Shown: positions 7,549 to 13,552 of the stretch, in pieces | Numbering within the stretch: position 1 is the stretch's first letter | Layout of the letters: the number at the start of each line of letters is the position of its first letter | From: Candidatus Omnitrophota bacterium | Lineage (GTDB): Bacteria > Omnitrophota > Gorgyraeia > S143-82 | Assembly (NCBI GenBank): GCA_027034965.1 | Contig: JALVWL010000040.1 | Span: 3,138 to 17,105 of the forward strand | Direction: 5' to 3' | DNA length: 13,968 bases | Program-made: the position numbers and the translations under genes | The notes under the pieces: generated by a model | Told to the model about the DNA's origin: nothing | The model's database searches: none | The model's input: the letters and a program-made list of their open reading frames with translations, nothing else

Positions 7549-8724
7549 TTAGAAAATACTCAAGAGATCCTGTAGCCACAACCGCACCCTTTCCCTAAAA
7601 GAAGGGGTATCCTCATCACCCCTGTCCCAGTACTGCCAGAATGAACTGCCTATCAGGGAATACATACTCAGATTCGGACTGGCGTTCACACAGGACTGAT
7701 TCTTACAAAACAGCATCCTCGACGGCAGATTAAAGACCCTGTCACATAGCTCAACAACCCCTCCCATCATACACACCCCACCCGTCAACCCTACCACACA
7801 ACCATCCAGGGGCAGGTCCCAGGAAAAGACCTCACCCTTTACTGTCTCCAATATAGAACTTACGCAATCCAGCATAATCTGGGAAAGCCTATCCCCTGAA
7901 ACCTCAAACATCCTGTCATTAAAGTTCACCCGTATAGAATCTATTCCCGTCAAGTCTAGATCCAGGGCCTTTAATTTCAGTTCCTCGGCCACCCCAAACG
8001 GCAGACCAAACTCCTTCATTATAGAGCTGGTTATATCCTTTGCCCCATAAGGGAGAATCTTTATCTGCCGAATCCGCATCTTATCCCAGAAAATCACCAC
8101 CGTCTGTTGGAAACCAATATCGATATACAGGGCCCCATCAAAGAGTTCCTTTCTGGAAAAGGCCTCCTGACCTATCAACACCTCCCTGGGCAATACCCTG
8201 CGCAGACGGAGCCTTAGCTTGGAAAGGCTGTCCTTTAACCATATATAATCCCTCTTATCCATAAAAAACACATACTCGTTCAGGGTAAGGGTATGGGCAA
8301 GGAGGGATTTGTCCGACCAGAAAGAACTATAGCCCACGCCATCCACATCAATCGATCCCAATCTAGAATAGAGATAAAGCCTATCCTCCCTTATTGCCCT
8401 CTTTAGTATACTAAAGTGCAGGGCATCTATATGCCTTCGCTTGACAGGCTGTCTCGTCTTTGACGACAACACCCTTGCCTCCTTAAAGGCAGCAAAATCC
8501 ACGATATCGCCTATCCCTGCCAGGACATAGACATCCCTGTCCTTCTGGGGAAATCGGCTAGAAAAATCAGAGAATGACCTTAGCACCTCGACTGCAATAT
8601 CGTCGCGTGCATCCCTTGAGAGCAACTGTGAATATGGATAGACGCTAAGAGACGGGAAACCATCCTCCGGGATTATCCCCCACAAAACACGACTGCTACC
8701 TATATCCAGGAAATACAGACCCAT
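7549..8724 (-). CDS. ftsA: Divergent cell division protein FtsA (actin-like membrane anchor)
   Basis: This 391-residue actin-fold protein occupies the ftsA position, one base after ftsQ (TAATATG junction). FtsA tethers FtsZ to the membrane and recruits later divisome proteins. Phosphate-1 motif LDIGSSRV is at 6-13; phosphate-2 IDIGFQQTVV at 201-210 keeps D202, G204 and T208 but lacks the Gly-rich and final Asp positions of canonical DIGGGTTD. Residues around 80-165 fit the FtsA-specific 1C subdomain. ILPYGAKDITSSI (223-235) and AEELKLKAL (246-254) match the conserved region after phosphate-2. The adenosine motif is VGLTGGVCMMGGVVEL (311-326). The C-terminus, FRERVRLWLQDLLSIF (376-391), is a good amphipathic membrane-targeting helix. 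PilM is another actin-fold relative, but the context and the terminal helix favour FtsA. No ftsZ follows; the next gene is ogt. Confidence 0.85.
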   Translation of the reverse strand: MGLYFLDIGSSRVLWGIIPEDGFPSLSVYPYSQLLSRDARDDIAVEVLRSFSDFSSRFPQKDRDVYVLAGIGDIVDFAAFKEARVLSSKTRQPVKRRHIDALHFSILKRAIREDRLYLYSRLGSIDVDGVGYSSFWSDKSLLAHTLTLNEYVFFMDKRDYIWLKDSLSKLRLRLRRVLPREVLIGQEAFSRKELFDGALYIDIGFQQTVVIFWDKMRIRQIKILPYGAKDITSSIMKEFGLPFGVAEELKLKALDLDLTGIDSIRVNFNDRMFEVSGDRLSQIMLDCVSSILETVKGEVFSWDLPLDGCVVGLTGGVCMMGGVVELCDRVFNLPSRMLFCKNQSCVNASPNLSMYSLIGSSFWQYWDRGDEDTPSFRERVRLWLQDLLSIF

Positions 8725-8725
8725 A

Positions 8726-9490
8726 TTAAGGATTAAATGTTATCGTACCGTCTTCCAGAAACAATAAATAGCTGTTCTTTGTCAGGTGTGGGAGCTCATC
8801 CAGGAAAGAAGACATCAATCGCTTCTTAAACACAGAGAGCTTTTCTTCATAATGGCCGCCCCTGAATTTCCACAGTGGTCCATTCTTTATCCGCAGGCGC
8901 AGCTCAAACGGCTGAACCGCATCAATATAATCAAACTCGAATACATCCAAAAGTCCCAACTTCTTCAAAGCAGACAACAAATCCAGAGCAAGGTAGAGAG
9001 ATTCAGACTTTATTGCCTCACCCTCCCTTATCTCCACATCCCGCGGCAGGTATACCTCGAGTATCTCCCTGGGCAGCGAGGCATTGGCCTCCAGAGCAAC
9101 CCCATCTTCATCAATGGGATAGATTACCCCATTCCTACGCGCAAACAATACAGGATGCCTGCGCTGGACCCTTATCTCTATAGTATTGGGCAGGCGCTTT
9201 ACCACCCTGATATCCCTGGCATAGGGATAGACATCCCTTAATTTTACATAGATAGACTTCAGAGACACAGAAAAGATATTGGTCCCATAGAAAGAAGACT
9301 TCATCCCAGGCGGCAGGGGCTGATTGCTCAAGACCCTCTTTACATTAAACACAGGATTCCTAAAAACCGCCACATACACAATCCCCCACAGAAAGGCCAG
9401 GGCAAAAACAACCAAAAGCCCTGTCTTCAGGATAGGGAACAAGATCCTCTTCCAATCAAGACTATTCTTTTGCCTCTTTCTCTTTCCCAC
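8726..9490 (-). CDS. ftsQ: Cell division protein FtsQ/DivIB (POTRA domain)
   Basis: This is a 254-residue bitopic membrane protein of the divisome, which bridges early and late division proteins through its periplasmic domain. A basic cytoplasmic start (KRKRQK) is followed by a single membrane helix at about 17-42. The POTRA domain at about 46-112 has the FtsQ pattern: FNVKRVL, YGTNIF (68-73), a P-x-A step, and VVKRLPNTIEIRVQRRHPVL (96-115). The FtsQ beta domain follows to the C-terminus (IYPIDEDGVAL at 123-133), ending in YLLFLEDGTITFNP, like the final beta strand of FtsQ. The start is GTG with GGGAG five bases upstream. It overlaps the 3' end of ddl by 29 nt, and ftsA begins one base after its stop, so coupling with both neighbours is likely. 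Sequence identity is low, as is usual in this family; the call rests on architecture and position. Confidence 0.92.
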   Translation of the reverse strand: MGKRKRQKNSLDWKRILFPILKTGLLVVFALAFLWGIVYVAVFRNPVFNVKRVLSNQPLPPGMKSSFYGTNIFSVSLKSIYVKLRDVYPYARDIRVVKRLPNTIEIRVQRRHPVLFARRNGVIYPIDEDGVALEANASLPREILEVYLPRDVEIREGEAIKSESLYLALDLLSALKKLGLLDVFEFDYIDAVQPFELRLRIKNGPLWKFRGGHYEEKLSVFKKRLMSSFLDELPHLTKNSYLLFLEDGTITFNP

Positions 9491-10394
9491 ACCTTCTCCC
9501 TGCCATCTCGACTATAGACAGACACAATTCAGGAAAATCTATCCCAGCAAACCTCGCCGCCATAGGCAAAAGACTCGTCTCAGTCATCCCAGGGATAGAA
9601 TTCGCCTCTAGCACATATGGCCTGTTGTCTTTTCCCCACATAATATCTATTCTAGCAAAATCTCTTAACCCCAAAAAATCAAAAATATCCCGTGCCAAAG
9701 AACGAAGCAATGCCCTTGTATCCGCGTCAATCATCGCAGGCAGAAGGTATTCAGTGGCACCTTTCTTGTATTTTGATTCGTAATCAAAAAATCGCCTCTT
9801 CTTCGGCCTAATCTCTATGACCTCAAAGGCCTCTCTGCCCAGGATTCCAACCGTCATCTCCCTGCCCTCTATGAACCTCTCCAGGAGGACCCTATCAGAG
9901 ACAGAAAAGGCCTCCTCAACCGCCCTAGCCAGGTCATCCTCATCAAAGACAACCGAGAGGCCAATACTCGAACCACTATCCACAGGCTTTACAACCACAG
10001 GCAGGCCAAATCCCGGGAACTCCAGTTCATCCACAGACCCAAGGACCATAAATTCAGGCGTAGGCAAACCATTCTTCACTAAAAAATCCTTAAAGAGGAC
10101 CTTATCCATAGCCATTCTACTTGCCAGGGGACCAGAGCCAGTATAGCACAGGCCCAAATCCTCGCATATCTGTTGAACAGTACCGTCCTCGCCCCTGCCT
10201 CCGTGCATAGCAATGAAATATACATCCCTGTCCAGCGGGATATGCCTGCCAAACCACTCCAGAGACTCCTCCTCCACCAACAGAGCCTCTACATCCAGGC
10301 CAATCCGCCTTAATGCCTCCTCCACGGCCCTGCCGCTCTTGACAGAGACCCCTGCCTCAGGAGAAGATCCCCCCATTAAGACCACTATCCTCAT
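9462..10394 (-). CDS. ddl: D-alanine--D-alanine ligase
   Basis: This cytoplasmic ATP-grasp enzyme joins two D-Ala for the murein pentapeptide. The 310 residues match DdlB length (306 in E. coli). Visible signatures are LMGGSSPEAGVSVKSG (6-21) with E13 in the first D-Ala site, GSGPLASRMAMDK (86-98), VKPVDSGSSIG (135-145) in the lid, LERFIEGREMTVG (171-183), YESKY (205-209) with the K208-Y209 pair seen in D-Ala-D-Ala rather than D-Ala-D-lactate ligases, and NSIPGMT (265-271) with metal-binding E263 and N265 nearby. The ATG has GAGGT five bases upstream. The repeat element at 10404-10702 begins right at this Shine-Dalgarno and separates the gene from murB. At its 3' end it overlaps ftsQ by 29 nt. 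Confidence 0.97.
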   Translation of the reverse strand: MRIVVLMGGSSPEAGVSVKSGRAVEEALRRIGLDVEALLVEEESLEWFGRHIPLDRDVYFIAMHGGRGEDGTVQQICEDLGLCYTGSGPLASRMAMDKVLFKDFLVKNGLPTPEFMVLGSVDELEFPGFGLPVVVKPVDSGSSIGLSVVFDEDDLARAVEEAFSVSDRVLLERFIEGREMTVGILGREAFEVIEIRPKKRRFFDYESKYKKGATEYLLPAMIDADTRALLRSLARDIFDFLGLRDFARIDIMWGKDNRPYVLEANSIPGMTETSLLPMAARFAGIDFPELCLSIVEMAGRRCGKEKEAKE

Positions 10395-10403
10395 AATTAC
10401 CTC

Positions 10404-10702
10404 ATCCCGGATTATGCATTAGAATTCTTTATCTTCCATCGCTTTGCTAATCAGCCCTCTCTTTTCTTATCTAAATCTAAATTAAACTCAAATCTAAAAT
10501 CTCAAAAGTCAAATCCACAGCTTAAAACTTAAATCTTTTTATTTTATCCCTTTTTCCCTTACCCCTTTATCGTTGGCCAAGCTCCAAGTTCCTACGCAAC
10601 ACCTTACTCCCTGTAAATCTACCTCCCCTGTGTAAATTAAAAACAGTTTTGAGCTTTAAGTTGTGGTTTTTAGTTTTTAGCTTTGAGTTTTTAGTTATTT
10701 AT
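10404..10702 (-). repeat. Heptameric palindromic intergenic element, copy A (ddl-murB spacer)
   Basis: This non-coding element fills most of the 335-nt spacer between murB and ddl. A 37-bp block at 10404-10440 (containing TTATGCATTAGAATTC) matches copy B at 34 of 37 positions without gaps. The left arm, 10487-10534, is four 7-bp units of CTCAAAT/CTAAAAT type, then the 6-bp unit CCACAG, then two 7-bp units. The right arm, 10647-10694, is the reverse complement in the same register: two heptads (TTTTGAG, CTTTAAG), the hexamer TTGTGG, then four heptads of TTTTTAG/CTTTGAG type. The arms could pair over about 48 bp with mismatches, leaving a loop of about 112 nt. Relative to copy B, 37 extra bases lie between the 37-bp block and the left arm. 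A TATAAT occurs at 10727-10722 (minus) just after murB, with no convincing -35. Function is unknown; terminator, processing signal or MITE-like element are all possible. Confidence 0.8.
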
Positions 10703-10729
10703 CTGTCCTACAACGGCTTCCATTATATT

Positions 10730-11590
10730 TTAATTCCCTATTGCATAATTTGGGATAATTCTTATTTCCCGCTCCAGTCTATATCCCGTCCGCTCAAACA
10801 CAACCCCCTCTATCTCCTCAATAAGAGAATAGACATCATCAAAACCAGCATCATCAACATTCAATATAAAATTCGCATGCACCCGTGAAACCATCGCCCC
10901 TCCCAGGCGCCTGCCCTTAAACCCACATAAATCTATAAGATATCCAGCGCTCACATCCATAGAGGGATTTTTAAAAATAGAACCCGCATTGGGATAGGGC
11001 TCAACAACAACTCTCTGGGGCACAATCCCCCAGAAATCAGAGATAAGATCCGGTCTTATCCAGGCAAATAAGACAATCCCATCCACATCAGCAAAGCGAT
11101 ATCCCTTATCTATATCCTTAGAATAAAGTACCTCTATTCTGCCAGCTTCATCCATTACCGCCAACCTTTCAACCACATCCATAAAATTTACATAGACATC
11201 CCCTATCCTTACACCCGCATTCCCCTTCACCGCCCCGCCAACCGTACCAGGCAGGCCCCTGAAAACCGAAAGCCTATCCCTCAGCATAGAGACCAACCTC
11301 GAGACATCTGCCCCTGCACCTACCTTTAATAGACCATCCTCCTCTTCAATCACCCCAAGCTCTCCTGAAAGCTTCACAAAAAAGTAATTCAACACCCCTT
11401 CGCCGAAGAGGATATTGGTCCCCCGGCCAATAGGAATAAGCCTGATACCCCAATCCCTGGCAAACTCCAGAGCTTGCCTCAACTCATCCACACTGGAAGC
11501 CGGCAGAAAAAATCGCCCCATCCCTCCTATTCGAAAGGAAGACATATTCCGCAAAGGGACATTCTCCTTTACCAGCAATTTTTCAAACAT
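10730..11590 (-). CDS. murB: UDP-N-acetylenolpyruvoylglucosamine reductase
   Basis: This FAD- and NADPH-dependent enzyme reduces UDP-GlcNAc-enolpyruvate to UDP-MurNAc, the second committed step of murein synthesis. At 286 residues it fits the shorter type II MurB. The first FAD-binding lobe shows NMSSFRIGG (15-23), PIGRGTNILFGEGVL (53-67) and GLPGTVGGAVKGNAG (112-126). The substrate lobe shows PNAGSIFKNP (200-209), with S204 as the proton donor, and SRVHANFILN (235-244). The catalytic Glu is probably E275 in LEREIRII near the end. The ATG lies 22 nt after the neuB-type gene with only a weak ribosome-binding site. The usual upstream neighbour murC is not here; a nonulosonate synthase gene sits in its place. 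Downstream, repeat copy A separates it from ddl. Confidence 0.97.
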   Translation of the reverse strand: MFEKLLVKENVPLRNMSSFRIGGMGRFFLPASSVDELRQALEFARDWGIRLIPIGRGTNILFGEGVLNYFFVKLSGELGVIEEEDGLLKVGAGADVSRLVSMLRDRLSVFRGLPGTVGGAVKGNAGVRIGDVYVNFMDVVERLAVMDEAGRIEVLYSKDIDKGYRFADVDGIVLFAWIRPDLISDFWGIVPQRVVVEPYPNAGSIFKNPSMDVSAGYLIDLCGFKGRRLGGAMVSRVHANFILNVDDAGFDDVYSLIEEIEGVVFERTGYRLEREIRIIPNYAIGN

Positions 11591-11612
11591 AACAACTACC
11601 AGAATTACGCAG

Positions 11613-12620
11613 TTACGAGAAAAACTCTATAGGCTGGCCTCTTTTAAAATCCCTGACGGCCCTCTTGCCTTCTATCTTGGGCCACAACATAGGAGACAGA
11701 CCTGTCCCTGGTCTGAGGGCAATAACATTTTCAGTAGATAGGGGTTCTCCTTTTGATATGTCCCTGGCCGCAAACAACGATCGTCTGGCCACAACTATAT
11801 TCTTCAATTCACACTCCGCAGGCCGTTTTATCCCATCTCCTAATGCCCTTTCCACATTCCTTATCGCCTCAACCATCTGCTCCAGCTCATCAGGCTCAAG
11901 AGAGGCCTTATGGTCAGGGCCAGGAAGGTCCCTATCCAGTGTAAAGTGCTTCTCCAGCACCCCGGCACCCAACGCCACAGCAGCAATCGCAACCTCCACT
12001 CCCATCGTATGATCCGAATAACCCACCTCCACACCAAAGGCCCTGCGCATAGTCTGCATTGCAAGGAGATTTACACATTCATACGGCGATGGATACTCCG
12101 TAGTGCAGTGCAGAAGTAGAAGGTCCTCTCTGGTCAGACCAGATGAGAGAAGCAGCTCTAACGCCGCTTCCACCTCTCCCAGCGTCGACATCCCCGTGGA
12201 TAACAGAACCTTCTTTCCATAAGAAGCTATCTCCTTCAGGAGGAAATAATTCGTAATATCACCTGAAGAGATCTTAAAGATCTCCATCCCTAGATCCCTT
12301 AGAAACCGCGCACTCTCTATATCAAAAGGCGTGGACATAAAGATGAGGCCCTTGTCTTCAGCGTATGCCTTAAGCCTGGCATAGGTATCGAGCGAGAGCT
12401 CCAGATGTCTCAACATATCCAGATGGGACACATCGGCATCTGTAGTATGCCTCTGATACTCTGCCTTCTCTGCAAAGGAACTAGCCACCTTATCGGCCCT
12501 AAATGTCTGGAACTTGACCGCATCAGCCCCTGCCCTGGCCGCCGCATCTATCAACTTAAAGGCCAGCTCCAGACTGCCATTGTGATTAACACCTGCCTCT
12601 GCTATGACAAATACACCCAT
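11613..12620 (-). CDS. neuB: NeuB-family nonulosonic acid synthase (N-acetylneuraminate / legionaminate type)
   Basis: This enzyme condenses phosphoenolpyruvate with an N-acetylated hexose (ManNAc or a diacetamido sugar) to give a sialic-acid-like C9 sugar. The TIM barrel shows IAEAGVNHNGSLELA (6-20), AVKFQTF (34-40), FMSTPFD (94-100), KISSGDITN (116-124), STGMSTLGEVE (141-151), LLHCTTEYPSPYE (169-181), VGYSDHTMGVEV (199-210) and EKHFTLDRDLPGPDHKAS (223-240). A C-terminal SAF (antifreeze-like) domain covers about 278-335. The start is set at ATG 12620, which has GAGGG five bases upstream; the frame also offers TTG at 12632, inside pyrF. The junction with the pyrF stop is TAATATG. Sequence alone does not settle the sugar; the legionaminate and neuraminate enzymes share these motifs. 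None of the partner genes (neuA, neuC, epimerases) are in the window. Confidence 0.9.
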   Translation of the reverse strand: MGVFVIAEAGVNHNGSLELAFKLIDAAARAGADAVKFQTFRADKVASSFAEKAEYQRHTTDADVSHLDMLRHLELSLDTYARLKAYAEDKGLIFMSTPFDIESARFLRDLGMEIFKISSGDITNYFLLKEIASYGKKVLLSTGMSTLGEVEAALELLLSSGLTREDLLLLHCTTEYPSPYECVNLLAMQTMRRAFGVEVGYSDHTMGVEVAIAAVALGAGVLEKHFTLDRDLPGPDHKASLEPDELEQMVEAIRNVERALGDGIKRPAECELKNIVVARRSLFAARDISKGEPLSTENVIALRPGTGLSPMLWPKIEGKRAVRDFKRGQPIEFFS

Positions 12621-12621
12621 A

Positions 12622-13281
12622 TTAGCCCTCAAACAATATCCCTGGCAACCCCTGAAGCTCGCTTTCAGACATCTCCAGTATAGGCCGTCCCATCACAATA
12701 AAGTCTGCGCCCCTTTCCCTGGCATCCACAGGGCTGGCCACCCTGTGCTGGTCATCCTTGCTGGCCCCTCTACGTCTTATCCCTGGGCAGACGCAGAGAA
12801 AATCCTCCCCACAGACAGCCTTTATCGCCTCAACCTCATAGACAGAACATACAACCCCATCGAGCCCGCACTCCCTTGCCAGCCCTGCCATCTCCACTAC
12901 CTCATCTAGCGAGGCCTCCTGACTGGTAAGGCGAGTTACCCCGATACAGAGCACCTCCTTGCCTTCCCTTCTGGCCAGCTCAACCTCTTCTGCCACACGA
13001 GTCAATGCCTCAGGGCCGGCAGAGATGTGCACATTGAACATATCCACTCCCAGAGAAACGACCTCTCTGGCCGCATTTGCCATAGTATTGGGGATGTCGT
13101 GGAACTTCAGGTCCAGGAAAATACGCCTGCCATTTGTCTTTAGAAATGACATAATCTCCTGTCCATAACGCAGAAATAGTCTGTAGCCCACCTTAAACCA
13201 CTGGACATTCCAGGCCGATAGGACCAGGTGTTTTGCCGTTTCAATATCCGTATCCAATGCAATTATCAACTGCGGATCCAT
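12622..13281 (-). CDS. pyrF: Orotidine 5'-phosphate decarboxylase
   Basis: The enzyme decarboxylates OMP to UMP, the last step of de novo pyrimidine synthesis. The 219-residue protein is a complete TIM barrel: LIIALDTD (5-12), FKVGYRLF (29-36), the catalytic FLDLKFHDIPNT (55-66) with D57, K59 and D62, then NVHISAGPEA, CPGIRRRG, DDQHR and the phosphate-binding FIVMGRPI near the C-terminus. It is of the bacterial short PyrF type. The ATG at 13281 is chosen because MDPQLIIALD is the family's normal N-terminus; the frame could extend to a TTG at 13323, but that adds residues the family lacks. No Shine-Dalgarno is visible before the ATG; instead there is an A/T-rich 16-bp inverted repeat four bases upstream. 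A candidate promoter lies at 13366-13393 inside repeat copy B. The neuB-type gene follows one base after the stop. Confidence 0.96.
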   Translation of the reverse strand: MDPQLIIALDTDIETAKHLVLSAWNVQWFKVGYRLFLRYGQEIMSFLKTNGRRIFLDLKFHDIPNTMANAAREVVSLGVDMFNVHISAGPEALTRVAEEVELARREGKEVLCIGVTRLTSQEASLDEVVEMAGLARECGLDGVVCSVYEVEAIKAVCGEDFLCVCPGIRRRGASKDDQHRVASPVDARERGADFIVMGRPILEMSESELQGLPGILFEG

Positions 13282-13285
13282 AGCA

Positions 13286-13301
13286 TTGATTTTATAATCA
13301 A
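13286..13301 (-). promoter_or_regulatory. A/T-rich inverted repeat just upstream of the pyrF start
   Basis: TTGATTATAAAATCAA has 6-bp perfect arms (TTGATT/AATCAA) around a 4-bp centre and ends four bases before the pyrF ATG, where a ribosome-binding site would be expected. It could be an operator, a weak hairpin affecting translation, or chance in A/T-rich DNA. There is no direct evidence of function. Confidence 0.3.
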
Positions 13302-13329
13302 ATATATCTATAGTAAATAACAAACCTTA

Positions 13330-13552
13330 ATCCCGAATTATGCATTAGAATTCTTCAGCTTCCATCTTATAAAAACTCAAATCTCAAAGTCAAATCTACA
13401 GCTTAAAACCCAAAACCTAAGAATGAAGAATGGAGCATGGAGAATGAAGGAAATTTCTTATTAAGAAAAAGAAATATCCCAGTAAATAAAAATCCTTCAT
13501 GCTTCATTCTCCCTCCTCCATCCTCAAAACTTGAGTTGTGGTTTTTAGTTGA
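13330..13552 (-). repeat. Heptameric palindromic intergenic element, copy B (pyrF - unknown gene spacer)
   Basis: This is the second copy of the element at 10404-10702, in the same orientation. The 37-bp block at 13330-13366 matches copy A at 34 of 37 positions. The left arm (13376-13415) has CTCAAAT, CTCAAA, GTCAAAT, the hexamer CTACAG, then CTTAAAA and CCCAAAA. The right arm (13529-13550) has CTTGAG, TTGTGG and TTTTTAG, sharing GTTGTGGTTTTTAGTT exactly with copy A. A second, inner pair of arms is nested inside: 13421-13450 consists of GAATGAA-type heptads and 13494-13525 is its reverse complement, with a 43-nt loop. The right edge runs into the upstream gene, whose TAA stop (13545-13547) lies in the repeat. 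The left arm also forms the candidate promoter at 13366-13393. Not a CRISPR: no spacers and the units are degenerate. Confidence 0.8.
13366..13393 (-). promoter_or_regulatory. Putative promoter for pyrF-neuB-murB, inside repeat copy B
   Basis: On the minus strand TTGACT (13393 to 13388, 5/6 to -35) is followed after 16 bases by TATAAG (13371 to 13366, 5/6 to -10). The predicted start near 13359 gives a leader of about 78 nt to the pyrF ATG. The -35 is built from the heptad unit GTCAAAT read in reverse. Copy A keeps TTGACT but carries 37 extra bases where the -10 would be. Inferred from consensus match only; repeats rich in A/T can match by chance. Confidence 0.5.

Noticed and set aside
10440..10702. 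CRISPR array or tandem satellite
   Set aside because: The 7-bp units are degenerate and contiguous, with no spacers, and they form two facing arms rather than one array.
12630..12632. TTG start for the neuB-type gene within pyrF
   Set aside because: ATG at 12620 has GAGGG five bases upstream and gives the family's usual N-terminus.
13330..13552. Insertion sequence or prophage remnant
   Set aside because: No transposase or integrase fragment is encoded and no target-site duplication could be seen; the right end has no partner to the 37-bp left block.
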